This document shows, in pieces, positions 24,201-35,912 of a stretch of 64,000 nucleotides of DNA; within the stretch, counting starts at the first letter, position 1; every line of letters starts with the position of its first letter. The notes under the pieces are model-generated. The model worked only from the letters and a program-made list of their open reading frames with translations. It did no database searches and was not told the origin of the DNA. Location of the stretch: the NCBI GenBank assembly GCA_014925825.1, contig JACGCK010000016.1:310001-374000 (forward strand). The letters run 5' to 3'. A program made the position numbers and the translations under genes. The stretch is from Pholiota molesta (taxonomy: Eukaryota > Basidiomycota > Agaricomycetes > Agaricales > Strophariaceae).

Positions 24201-24910
24201 TATTGAGGATAACTATCAAAGAATTTGTGTGCTTTTCTGGGGTTGGGGGTGGAAGTTCCGGAAGCCAGGAGCTCAACGAAGGATGAAGATGGCGAAATCT
24301 TTGGGACGGGGTCGCGGAAATCGTACCATTGTAAGGAGGTGTTTTGGCAGCCGATAAAGATGGTTCGTAGTGCAGAGGACCAGATGATAGAGAAGAGATC
24401 TCCGGCTCCTTCGCCCATGTAAGGGTGGATGATGTACAGAAGCTGCAAGGTCTCTGTTGACCATATCTACGCCCCATAAGTCTTGCATAACGATCGAATC
24501 AAGAGTCTGCACGTACTCTCACAGTACTATCGCCTGTGAAGATATCGAAGTTCAATATTGGATTGAGCCACTGCTCGCAGTTATTCGACTACTTGCCTGA
24601 TGAACTAAACAGCCATTTCTCTTTCGGAGCGTATTCCAAACCCAGAACGCTTCCTGTATGCCCACGCAAGATACTCTTCAATTGGAATGTATTCTTGTCC
24701 CATACCTGCGCAGCAACCAAGTTGAGAAGCATTCAGACCAGAGAGGAGAGGACTAACTGATATATGACGATTTTGGCTCCCAGAAAATATATGATCCTCA
24801 TCTGCAGCGAGGCTCAAAACCGAACTACGTGTTTCATGCAGCGAGTGGACAAGCGAAGGAGACGCCGCGGAAAACTGAAGATCCCGACTCAGAGAAGCTG
24901 GAGGCAGCAT
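21246..24910 (-). CDS. DUG2: DUG2: WD40-M20 peptidase of the glutathione-degrading Dug2-Dug3 complex
   Basis: A fusion of an N-terminal WD40 propeller and a C-terminal M20 metallopeptidase, the hallmark of fungal Dug2. WD repeats include SVWDKNTFQLKSILRGHTGS, LATGSGDETVKVW, IYAGCQDGYVNVFDLETKT and LITGGNDEKIKIWD. The peptidase part has GHYDVIPAP (metal-binding H-x-D), GVTDNKGP (bridging Asp), LVEGEEECGS (catalytic Glu pair), GPDVHSG and REGGSIP. It ends LSESPS before TAA 21246-21248. ATG 24908-24910 (MLPPASLSRDL) is the first in-frame Met; the frame is open a little further upstream, so an extra 5' exon is possible. Family knowledge: Dug2 with the glutamine amidotransferase-like Dug3 hydrolyses cytosolic glutathione. 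About fifteen introns, all seemingly in frame. Confidence 0.88.
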
Positions 24911-25662
24911 CAAGCGCGTTTCCGTATGATAAGGAGCAGCAACGTACGATGGGGTATTGAGGTAGTCGGTTCCATTGGGGTGAGTTGTTCCTGCCCGGAA
25001 ATGAAAGAGGCATGTGCTATAGATGAAGGGATGGATGTCAACAACTTCCTGGCCCACGCGTATTCCGTGGAAGGCTCCAGTCTTGGAAAATGATGGGCAC
25101 TTAGAGTCTGGTTTTCGACGGTAGCTTCAAGGCTGGTAAAGCGTATGCCCTCATGTTCTGACGCTTATGATGATGACGACGGCTACAGATGACGATGGCG
25201 CAATCCGATCTCCCTGGTTTTACCGCAAATACTAGTACGGCTTTACAAAGGCCAAAATGCGTATGTAGACTCGGCGCAAGTTCGTGAGTTACAAACATGT
25301 GAAGGCGTCGTTTATCATAAAAGTTTCAAATTAGACAATCGTAGCTCTTGCTTTTTCACTGGAGTCCGATGGTACACAAAGCGAACTCAAGGCATTCTTG
25401 ATACTACTTAAGCACTTGATATCCATTTCATGGTGATATTCTGCTCGTCTAAATTATCTGCAACGAGAATGGGCTGAATATTGCTTCCACTAATTGCATC
25501 CAAGGGACAATCAGGTCGATGTAAGTTGGATGTAAGTAAGTAGCAAAGATATGTTGAATGTCCAGACTCGGACGCTGCGGGTGCCGGGCCGCAGGACATT
25601 TACATCTTGCCTCGTTATTCAGTTCAGTTGTTTGACACCACAATCCATCTTCGCAGTCGATA
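24911..25662. other. Divergent upstream region of DUG2 and the SIM-motif gene
   Basis: No separate gene is supported. The DUG2 frame remains open (without ATG) to about 25125, so part of this may be an additional 5' exon or leader. The minus-strand frame 25101-25298 has no recognisable domain. Confidence 0.4.
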
Positions 25663-27675
25663 ATGGACGAAAAGCTCCCGCCTCCATCGAATAAAAAGCG
25701 AAAACTTGGACATACTGACTCGGCAGCAAATCAACGAGTTCTTCCCGCCAAAAAACCGATGACAGGGGCCGGTTTGGTGAAGAGGCAAGGTAAACATTTA
25801 ACATGTCTTTGTTGCGAGACTTCTGTCAATTTGTATTCCTTTCACCAGCAGCATCTTCCTTCTCAAATCATATACCCAAGCATGCTACAACTGCCAAACT
25901 CACAACTCAACCCACGGCTAAAACGACGCGTCTTGCTGAGCAAGATGTTGAAGCTGGGCCCTCAAATCGGAGGAATGTGGTCCTGTCGTCTCCGGAGGCA
26001 ACTCCAAGTCCAACTCGCGTGTCAAGCCGAGTCAAGCGTCCGAAATCAAAGAAAGCTGCTCCTAGAATGGTCTCATTGGAATCTGATTCTGATTTTGGAT
26101 CGGGTGATGACCCACCGCTGGGTATTATCAAAACACCCAAACACAAGAAAATGCTCAAAAGGAAAATACCCCAAAGTACAGTGTTGATGTTCTCCCTCTC
26201 ACTACAGACGACTCAATAAAAGGCAATCAGAAGAATGTTCTTATTCCACGCTCACATCGCCGAAAGGTATGCATTGGCTAATTGTCAAGACGCAATCATT
26301 AACTATCGTTTTCTTAGTAGTCCATTTAGGTGCCATAGAGTTAACAGACTCCACCGATGATGATCTTCCTAAACGCCCTGCAAAACGCCATAAAGCTATT
26401 TTGAAACCCTCCTTTGACGATACTATCATCAACTTGTGCTCTGACGACCAGGATGATTACATGAATGATAGTCCATCGAAAGTCCCGACACATACAAAAG
26501 CTTTGGTGATGGAAATTATATCTTCTGAAAATGAGGACCAAGGTTTAGGAGTTCCCGGCGTAAGTTTTCTAAACATCTAGGAGTGTATTCGAGAGCATTT
26601 ATAGTTTTTTCTTTTTTCTTTTCAGAATTCGAAGGATCTAGAAAATGAATTGTTCGGCGAACCTAACCCACTTCTTTGCTCTCCCGAGAACTCTGCTTTA
26701 GCTCGAAGTCCTGGAGCAAATCAAACCCTTGAGGAGGAAGTTACTATGATAGATCTTACAATGACTAAAAACCCTAGCATGGAGGACTTGAACATCGTTG
26801 ACGAGATTCAAGACCCCATTGAACAAGAGGGAAAAGTAGAGGTGGAGATTGGTCTCGAAGCCCTCCAAGATTCATATAATAAAGCCCTGCACCACTGGAA
26901 CAAGAAACTTTCTAGCTTGCGTACCAGAGCGTTTGCATCAAAATTGGCCACGAAGAAATTTTCCAGGCCTCGCCGCGACATCATCTTCTCAGACAACCTC
27001 CCCACAGTTGAATTGAACACTCCGCTGTTCTTCTCGCGGGCCATTTCAGATGCTAAGTCGTCGCTGGAAGCTGCTCGAAAACGCGAGAAAAAACGACGAG
27101 CTCAAGCTCTACGCAATATGTTGTCTATCCAGACGTGTCCGGATCACGTTCAGAGCACTTCTGTTGATGTTTCTCTTGTGGTAATGACGCCCTTAGAAGT
27201 CAATGCTGATACCCCACCTCCACATGATGATGATCTGCATCCTGACCATCAACTTGATGTCGAAACTACCACAGAATTACGACCTCTGAGTGTTTGTCTA
27301 TCTCCATCCGTGGAGGCACAGCCCTCGCCACCGCCCATTCAAAATAACACGTCACGTTCCCCCCCGGTTCTTGGAATATCTACTGGACATCTCAGGAAAC
27401 CTACTCATCCAATATCGCGCTCAAATAGCCTAACATCTATCGCCAATGCTTGTCAGGACTCATTTGATGCGGAGAATCCTTTCCCTATGACGATCTCACT
27501 GGACCAGGAAATGCAGATTTGTTCGCCATCTCCTCAAAGCTTGCTAGATGCTCATATTTCGGAGCTCACCTTGTCTTCGCTTACGGGAACATATGACGAA
27601 GAGGGCGACGACGACGACGACGATATATCCTTATCTGGGCTCGAATTTTCTTATCCTTCCACCGGTGTCTACTAG
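25663..27675 (+). CDS. Acidic disordered protein with several SUMO-interacting-motif-like segments
   Basis: No known family is recognised. The N-terminus (MDEKLPPPSNKKRKLG) has a likely nuclear localisation signal, and a Lys/Ser-rich region follows. Three hydrophobic cores flanked by acidic or Ser/Thr residues look like SUMO-interacting motifs: AIELTDSTDDD (about 26332), TIINLCSDDQDD (about 26421) and TMIDLTMT (about 26743). A weaker one is VMEIISSENED (about 26508). The last exon (about 26626-27675) encodes a predicted helical segment (ALQDSYNKALHHWNKKLSS...KREKKRRAQALRNML), Pro/Ser-rich repeats and an acidic DDDDDD run near the C-terminus. The splice between about 26220 and 26335 cannot be closed in one frame as it stands, possibly because of a one-base error. 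A nuclear SUMO-binding role is inference. Confidence 0.6.
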
Positions 27676-27993
27676 TAAATAATATCTTGTCTATCTTTGT
27701 CTATCTCTCTGTCGAAATGCTTTCTACCCCTTGCATATGTACAAACTTCAATATATCATCCGCCACTTAACAATAACAAATGTATATGTCATTGATACTA
27801 CCATATCTTCCTCTCTGTTTTATTCCAATCTAACTTTGCCAATATATATCCTACTTCTTTGACCACATGATTTTTGCTATTCCCTAAAAGTATGTTCCCA
27901 CGAGAACTAGAAACCTGTCTCAACCATCCATAGCCATGTTGATTCTCTACTTGGTTCTCGTCTCATCCACAAATTCTTGATATCTTGTTTTCT
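27676..27993. other. 3' flank of the SIM gene and 5' flank of the CLYBL-like gene
   Basis: An AT-rich 318-base spacer between two same-strand genes. Nothing further is recognised in it. Confidence 0.5.
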
Positions 27994-29497
27994 ATGATGA
28001 TCTATCTAACAAAGAAGGGCTCCAACATCGGTAGGCATATCCAGTGCATTAATAAAACCAATCGGTCTTGGGCACGGAACCTCAGTACTCCATTGACAAC
28101 GAAACCTACATCGCTCACTCGATCTTATCTCTATGTCCCTACTTCATCCGATCGCATGCTTGAGAAGTCTATCAGCACTGGGTCAGACGTGATTATATAT
28201 GACTTAGAGGATAGCGTATCTCCAGCCCCCGAAGACAAACTAACGGCAAGAACGCGACTGAAGAAATTCCTGGAGGTATTTTCTATCATAATATCGCTAT
28301 GCTGCGAAAATAGTAATAACAACGCGCTATCATACTAGGAGCAACAAGAGCGGCTTAAATCTCTACATGTTGCTGTGAGGGTGAATGACATCACGACTCC
28401 GTTCTTCCGCGATGATATCTCTCAAATTGTGAAGGCTCGAATTAACATCCATGTTGCAGCTGGCCCACTGATTCTAAATGCTCACAGGTCTCTAAATCGG
28501 TTGTGAAGACTTTGATACTACCCAAGATACACTCTCACTATGATTTGGATTTTGTTTCTGACGAAGTGTCTGTGTCGCGAAAGTCACTAGATTTACCACC
28601 ACTCCGAATCGTCCCGAGCATAGAAAGTGCGCGAGCGATCTGGAATATAGGTCCCATTAGTTCGTGGAAGTCGACACATGGTCCAGTTAGTGGCGGTGTT
28701 CTCAGCGGACTTCTTGTAAGCACATGTCCAAAATCCATACCCACTATATGCATTCTGAAATATCAGAGTATGTAGTTTGCAGCAGAAGATTGTGAGTTAT
28801 AACATACGCTTTTTTTCTGCCACGCCCTGATGAGAAACCCATGTTCTAGATTGCGCAGATACTTCCATCATTCGAACGTCTTCACGGCGTGAATTACTCT
28901 TTACGAGGTCACAAATTGTAATCGCAGCCAAAGCATTCGGTCATGAAGCAATTGACATGGTTAATGCTTATCCTTTCTGCCCTTGGAGTTGCCCCTCTGA
29001 TGATTTCCTTTATAAAAAAATAGGTATGTGTTAACTATCGCAACCGCGAGGTTCTGGAGGATGAATGCACCGATGGCCGGCAACTAGGCTTTACTGGAAA
29101 GGTGGGCCATCCCTATATGAGAAATAAATTCCCGTCTTAGCCACCTCGCTTCAGCAAGCGATACATCCCAGCCAAGTAGAAGTGATTAATTCAACATATG
29201 TCCCAACTCGCGACGGTGATCTCTGGCTCTTCCTGTGCACTTGATTTTGCATACTTACGAGATCATCAGAAATCGTCCATGCTGCCAAAATTCTACAAGC
29301 TATGCAAAAAGCTCACGATTCCCAAAAAGGCGCTGTGGGATTGGAGGGCACCATGATTGATGCGCCAATGATCAAACAGGCGAGTCTCTGCAAATGAATG
29401 TGTTTCACCTGCGTTAATAGTAACACATTTTTACTAGGCCCAAAAAATTATTGATATGGCGCAGAAAACAGGCCTTGAAATCCCGCCATTGACGTGA
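27994..29497 (+). CDS. CLYBL-like (citrate lyase beta-subunit-like) HpcH/HpaI-fold lyase, probably mitochondrial
   Basis: ATG 27994 starts MMIYLTKKGSNIGRHIQC with a basic N-terminus and ARNLSTPLTTKPTS, compatible with a mitochondrial presequence. The fold then follows family order: RSYLYVPTSSDRMLEKS, SDVIIYDLEDSVSP (metal/phosphate site), VAVRVND, LILPKIHS, LRIVPSIESARAIWNI, the SGLLFAAEDYCADTS segment spliced over two introns, IVIAAKAFGHEAIDMV, GFTGKQAIHPSQVEVIN and GLEGTMIDAPMIKQAQKI. It ends GLEIPPLT before TGA 29495-29497. Family knowledge: human CLYBL is a mitochondrial citramalyl-CoA lyase and malate/beta-methylmalate synthase; bacterial relatives are CitE-like lyases. The precise reaction here is inferred. 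The frame is intact across at least seven introns. Confidence 0.82.
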
Positions 29498-30035
29498 AGG
29501 GTGGTATTTTGGAACGACTCGAACTAGGACTCGCCATATGTGCTTTAATAATATATCTAGATTTCAACTTGGAAGTTTGATTTCCGAGTATTTTGAATCG
29601 GAACTCGGATTTTTTTCAATCAAGATCTGACGAGATGTATCTTCTGCAGATGCGAATGCCCAGCAGCGAGGACTCGATTGGAAGGAAAGAAGAAATTTAC
29701 GTTGAAATACTTAGTATACAACGACTCGTAATATGATAGATGAAGCAATTAATAACTAAGGGCTTCGAAGCCCTTGCTTTGATATTATGCATTACGAGGT
29801 ATTGACGCTCGAGTCCAATTGGATTGAGTTGGGAATGATCAGAGCGGGGAATGAGTCAAGGCTGTCAATGGATGGAGTCAAGATTGCTTGGACGGACCGT
29901 CGAGCACAGCCACCGTACTGAGTATTGGACCATGCGTTGGGTTCAAGTTGTAACTTCCTCTCCACCTCTGTTTTCTCCCAACCTGGTGCGGGATAGCACC
30001 TCCTTCCGGCCCACGTCTCATTACGGGATTGCATA
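29498..30035. other. Intergenic region upstream of the PRP2-like gene
   Basis: No gene is supported. Short open frames on both strands (29792-30036) overlap and carry no domain. The stretch just before 30036 is pyrimidine-rich, as expected for a leader. Confidence 0.5.
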
Positions 30036-33000
30036 ATGGCCTCGTTGGAACGCTACGTCAGTGACAATGCGCTCCGAGTGAGTATCTTCCTTGCATTATT
30101 AACTGCAAGTATGGTATTAATACGCTTCTTCCAGCTCTTTGGGCTCTCGGATCGCAGCATGATTGACTATGTCATAGCGTCAGGTCCGTAAACATGATCC
30201 TTTATTCTTCTATGCGCTGACTTCACATTGGCTACCAGCTTCTTCTTCCAAAACTCCGGAAAGTCTGTTCGCTGCACTCAATGCTTCCGGTTTGCCAGAC
30301 ACTGCCGACGCCCACAACTTCGTTTCTGAACTCTTTTCGAAAGTACCACGAAAACATAAACACAAATCTTCCTCAGATAGCGCTCGGAAACAAGCCGAGA
30401 AAGAGGCGAAAGCATTACGGTCGCAGAAATTTGGTTTCCTCCTGGAGGACGATGCTGAACGAGATGATATAGTCGTTCTGAAGAAGGACAAGGGAAAGGG
30501 AAAAGAGAAAGTCAGAGAAAAGGAAAAGAAAAAAAGGACAGACACATACGAAAACGGGATTACGATGGCAAGGAGTGGGAGAGTGACGAAGAAGAGAAAG
30601 CTAGGAAGCGCTGGAAGGGAGAGAGCAGAGGTCCAGGCGAAGGCGAGGGGTCGGCTTCAGGATCCAGAGACGATGATATGGATGTCGAGCCTCTCGAGGA
30701 TGAAGAGGCCAGGAAAGAACGGGAGCGGCTGGAAGACCTCCGAGACCGCGATGCATTTGCAGAACGCGTCAGAGACCGCGACAAGGAGAAAACGAAGAAG
30801 GTGGTCGAAGACAGGTCATCCAAGATGTCTGGTGCTGCAGCTGAGCTGCGCAAAGAAGACAACTGGCTGACGATTCTGAAGCTCGTGGACAGGCTCTCCC
30901 GTCGCTGCGCCTGCATTCACGACAGGAATACCTGACAAAGCGTGAAATTCAACAAATCGAGCTCCTGCGCAAGGAAATCGCGGATGATGAAGCTCTCTTT
31001 AGCGGCATGAAGATATCCAAACGCGAACAGAGGGAGCTGGAACGGAAAAAGGAACTGCTTAAATTGGTCGAGGAACGCCTAAAAATCAACGACAAATGGG
31101 AGGGTATCACTGCCAGATGACTATATCACCGAACAAGGCAAAATTGACAAGAAAAAGAAGCAAGATGCGCTATACAAACGTTATGAAGAAGCAAAACCGA
31201 AGGACGACCAGTTCGTAACGGATGTGGACCAATGGGAAGCTGCTCAAACGCAACACAGCACATTCAAAACGGGTGCTATGGATAAGAAGGAACTTGTGGA
31301 CGACTATGACTATGTATTCGATGAGAGTCAGACCATCCAATTCGTCATGGAATCATCGTTGCCTGGCGTGAATATGACGCCGGCAGAGAAACTGCTGCAA
31401 CAACAAATTGACGCGGCAGAAAAGAGAGGTACATACTGCATCTAAATCGTGAATTTGTGATTAACGTTAACTGATCCATCTTACAGCTAAAACTATGAGG
31501 AAACCCGAAAATCATTACCTATCTACGAATACAAGGAGCAACTCATCGAGGCCATCAAGGAGCACCAAGTCCTTATTGTTGTTGCCGAAACCGGTTCTGG
31601 AAAAACTACTCAATTACCCCAATATCTTCACGAGGCAGGTTTTACGGCAAATGGCCAGAAGGTTGGGTGCACGCAGCCGCGTCGTGTTGCAGCCATGTCT
31701 GTGCTGCTCGTGTGGCCGAGGAAATGGGCACAAAAGTTGGGTATGAAGTCGGATATTCGATTCGATTCGAGGATTGCACAAGCGATAAAACTGTCTGAAA
31801 TATATGACTGATGGTATGCTTTGCGAGAATTCCTAACGGAACCTGATCTCGCTGGATATTCCGCATTGATTATTGACGAGGCTCATGAGAGGACTCTCAG
31901 TACTGATATTCTTTTGCGCTGGTGAAGGTTAGTGACACAAAATTCTATACCAGTGCCACAAATTAACGCCTTGTATAGGATATAGCTCGCTTTCGTCCCG
32001 AGATGCGCTTGCTTATCTCAAGTGCAACTATGGATGCCGAAAAGTTTAGCGAATACTTCGACAATGCTCCTATCTTCTATGGTATGCCTATTCATAGTCT
32101 ATCCCGATGTATTAGCTGACTTGCCACAGTACCCGGCCGCCTGTTTCCTGTTGACATTCATTATACACCCAACCCGAAGCTAACTATCTCCATGCCGCCA
32201 TCACGACCGTATTCCAGATCCATACCACACAACCGAAAGGTGATATACTTGTCTTCCTTACCGTAAGTCATCCGCCTGTTTCGGCACGCAAGTCGCAAAA
32301 TTTGACCAAATTCACAGGGTCAAGAAGAAATTGAAGCTTGCCATGAAAACCTCCAAGAGACAGCCCGAGCACTGGGCAATAAGATCAGAGAACTTATCAT
32401 TTGCCCTATCTATGCCAATTTGCCGAGTGAGATGCAAGCCAAAATTTTCGAACCCACACCGGAAGGAGCAAGGAAGGTCGTACTTGCTACCAACATTGCC
32501 GAAACGTCTATCACCATTGACGGTGTCGTTTTCGTCATAGACCCTGGGTTCGTCAAACAGAACTCTTACAATCCAAGGACAGGCATGTCTTCATTGACTG
32601 TGGTTCCGGTGAGTGGCGCGTTGCCTCTCTTGCCTTACTTCTATGTTTACGACCTTGACTCTTCCCCTCTTCACAGTGCTCTCGTGCATCTGCAAATCAA
32701 CGAGCTGGTAGGGCCGGTCGCGTGGGCCCTGGAAAAGCTTTCAGATTATACACGAAATGGGCATTCGCAAACGAGTTGGAAGCAAACACTGTGCCCGAGA
32801 TTCAAAGAACCAACTTGGGCATGGTGGTTCTGCTATTGAAGTCCCTCGGAATCAACGATTTGATTGGATTCGAATTCCTCGATCCACCTCCAGGAGAGAC
32901 GCTTATGAGGGCTCTCGAACTGCTATATGCGTTGGGTGCTCTCAATGATCGAGGAGAGCTGACGAAGCTTGGACGACGCATGGCTGAATTCCCAGTAGAT

Positions 33001-33861
33001 CCCATGTTGTCAAAGGCTATCATCTCGAGCGAAAAATACTCTTGTACTGATGAAGTGAGTCTTCATATTCTCGCACAAAAATGCACAACTCACGACTTGT
33101 TTTTAGGTTTAACGATCATCTCAATGTTGTCTGAATCGGGATCGCTATTTTATCGCCCAAAAGACAAGAAACTGCATGCAGACCAAGCTCGCCAGAACTT
33201 CGTTCGGCCTGGAGGCGACCATTTCACATTGTTGAATGTGTGGGAACAATGGGCAGAAACGAACTACTCTCAGCAATTCTGCTATGAACAGTTCCTACAA
33301 TTCAAGAGCTTGAGTCGAGCGCGTGATATTCGCGATCAGCTCGCTGGCCTATGCGAACGAGTCGAGGTCGTCATCCAGTCCAATCCTAACTCCAATGATA
33401 TCACACCAGTGCAGAAGGCAATAACGTCCGGTTATTTCTACAACACTGTAAGTCTGCATGTGACACTTTCGACGCTGTGAACATCATCCTCATCAATTCT
33501 TACAATCAACAGGCACAGTTGCAAAAAAGTGGCGATTCGTATAGGACTTTGAAGACCAATCACACAGTCTACATCCACCCATCCTCGAGTATATTCCAGC
33601 ATCAGCCACCCGTGAAGACATTGCTATATTACGAGTTAGTAATGACGACCAAGTCATACATGCGACAAGTTATGGAGATCAAGCCGTCTTGGTTGTTGGA
33701 AGGTGCGTTTGGAGACCTTTGCACCATGAAAATACTAACTGTATCTTTTCATAGTTGCACCTCACTACTTCAAACCTGCCGACCTCGAACAGATGGCTCA
33801 AGGCGATAGAAAGATGCCAAAAGCATTAGGAGCCCCAAGTAGCACTGCAACGCCTTCATAA
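30036..33861 (+). CDS. PRP2: DEAH-box spliceosomal RNA helicase, PRP2/DHX16-like (frame broken at about eleven sites)
   Basis: ATG 30036 begins [14 protein letters not shown], spliced to [16 protein letters not shown] as in DHX16. A charged N-terminal region ([17 protein letters not shown]) precedes the helicase core: [19 protein letters not shown] (motif I), [10 protein letters not shown] (Ia), [16 protein letters not shown] (II, DEAH), [11 protein letters not shown] (III), FLTGQEEIE (IV), [13 protein letters not shown] (V) and [13 protein letters not shown] (VI). HA2 and OB-fold regions end near [10 protein letters not shown] (TAA 33859-33861). Family knowledge: Prp2 remodels the spliceosome before the first transesterification. 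The frame is lost by single missing bases near 30530, 30854, 31102, 31110, 31496, 31703, 31794, 31820, 31914, 32175 and 33109. Each is restored by one extra base of a neighbouring identical base or short run, so sequencing error is more likely than decay. Confidence 0.85.
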
Positions 33862-34075
33862 TCCCAACGCCGTTCCTTTGTGATTTATCAACTTAGCACT
33901 GAGCCGGGCATTTCGAGACTTGTTGAAGATTATTCCCTGTTTTCATGATTTATCAGAAAAAATGTATTTGTTATTGTGAAGGTGTAGTTGTGGGCTTCTT
34001 CTGTCTATCGAGGATATTCTGAACTTTAACCTCTGCCGACGTATGGCGCTCTGGCTGCCCTATTGCGAATATCTG

Positions 34076-35132
34076 TCAGAAGACGCCGCAGGAAATGGCA
34101 AGCTTAATTTCATACATGATGTTAACTTCAAGCATCGCAACATCAGGAGGCAAACTTGCGATGTGGACGATGCTCAACGTCGAATGTGGGCTCGGGGACC
34201 ACTGTTCCATCAGGTGTATAGCACCTATAGGGTGCCTGCTCGCCATATCTGTATGGGCGTTTCCTGCGAGCAAGTCGTGATTACGCTCAATACCTCAAGG
34301 GTGGAAAGTGCCAGGCTCACCAATGTCAATTTGGGTGCAGGTAATATTGAACGGTCGGCCGTCGAGAGCCGTGCATTTCGTCAAACCCGTCATGGCGTGC
34401 TTTGAACACGTATAAGGGAACGAGTGAGGTCTGGGTACATGAGCAGAAAGTGAACCGTTGTTGATAATTCGGCCTGGTCAAGATACAATTAACGCTCAGT
34501 GCTTCACGGACAGTTTAAGTATCAACCGATCTTACCGCCTTGTGGTGTTTGGGATTTGAATATTCTCATCGCTTCGCGTGTTGTGATAAAAGATCCGACG
34601 AGATTGACGTTCATTACAGTCTGAAATGTTTCTAGAGACATGGTTTCGATGGGCACTTGTTTCGCGGATATTCCGGCGTTCTAAGAGTTGGAAAGTAATT
34701 AAGCATTTTTGATCCCATTTTTTGGGGATTGTACTTGCATTGAATAGAAGATCTAGTCGACCTATTATTTGGTCCAACCAGCTCAATCACTGGATTTTTG
34801 AACAGCCTGGGATTATGATTGCTCTCACCGAAGTGTGCCACTGCCGTTTCAAATACCCCCTTCACAAATGGTTCATCAGTAATGTCTCCCGCCAAGATTA
34901 GAGTTTCATTTGGGCAAAGTGCTTCAGTCTCCTTCAGCTCGTTTAATCGGCGAGCTGTCAGAACAAGATTCCAGCCCGCTTTCGAAAGTGCGATTGCAGA
35001 ATGGCGTCCGATTCCTAGTAACGAGGTTGAATAACACAACCACCCTGGTCAGTCTGTCCGCACTCGATCTTGATGACGAACTGAGAGGACTTCACCTGAA
35101 GATGCACCAGTAATTACGGCAGTTTTCTTCAT
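34076..35132 (-). CDS. Short-chain dehydrogenase/reductase (SDR), classical type
   Basis: ATG 35130-35132 gives [13 protein letters not shown], spliced to [15 protein letters not shown], so an intron splits the TGxxxGxG coenzyme motif. [39 protein letters not shown] (NNAG motif), [46 protein letters not shown] (Ser and Y-x3-K catalytic residues) and [21 protein letters not shown] follow. The intron inside NNAG appears to use a GC donor (34681-34738). Near 34213 the frame slips by one base (an expected PDGTVVPEP is readable only in another frame), so the C-terminus is displaced. The true end should be near VAMLEVNIM. Substrate unknown; the Arg pair in TARR suggests NADP(H). Many fungal genomes carry close SDR paralogues of this type. 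Confidence 0.8.
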
Positions 35133-35912
35133 TTGAGATAAAAGTTGAAGAATTGAGAATCGGAAGTTGGGTTAACTTCAGATTAGATACTGGCATCAAG
35201 TAAGTACTTGACCTTACTATTGCTTACTAGACCTCCAATTAGCAGCACGTGTTTCGATGAATGGCCCTGTGTAATGTGAAGGCCTGGTCGTATTCCAGGT
35301 TATAACATATGAATAGCGTAGATAGATCAACTCAAACTACCTGAAGGTCCACCACTTCTTGTTATGATTGGTTAGACTCGGATGATATCTGGATAATATC
35401 TGCCATGTTGTGACATAGCAAAATCATCAGCAAGCTCAATGAAGATAACCAGAGCAACCAGAGCGACCCAAATACTTACTTCGTTTCCAATTCGTTTCTC
35501 ATTCGCTAAGATGCCGATTGTGTAAAACAAACTGCGTCCAATTATTATGCACTCTGCATTTGCCATTCGGAATACACATTTAGAATAAGCGCGGCCAAGA
35601 TCTGTCAGCTTTGCATATGTGCGTGCTATGTACATAAATATTCATAAATCATCATGATGATTCGTCGAGAAGAGGATCTGATTCTGGGCTTGATCGTTGG
35701 TCATTGATCGCCCGGAATCAAATCTATTTATAGACGCATTCGATGACGCATTCTATCGGCGAAGTCCGGACGTCTTTTAGGGATGTTTGAGACTCTTGGA
35801 CCATCATATAAGAACTTGAACACGTTTCCCTGCATGATTTTACGACCTTTACGCCTTTCCTACATTTATTAATTCACTTCTTTTCTTCTATTCTTCCATC
35901 CTCAGCGTCTGT
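35133..35912. other. Intergenic region between SDR and the small gene
   Basis: No gene is supported in this stretch. A minus-strand frame at 35372-35635 has no recognisable domain. TATA-like sequences (TATTTATA at 35725 and TATAAGAA at 35807) and a CT-rich segment just before 35913 suggest a promoter for the small plus-strand gene. Confidence 0.45.

Noticed and set aside
30210..30916. Minus-strand Ser-rich frames (111 and 118 codons)
   Set aside because: Antisense of the Lys/Arg/Glu-rich N-terminus of the PRP2-like helicase, which produces long Ser/Leu-rich shadows.
30036..33861. PRP2-like gene as a pseudogene
   Set aside because: All breaks are isolated single-base losses, mostly in short runs, while every catalytic motif is intact; sequencing error is more likely.
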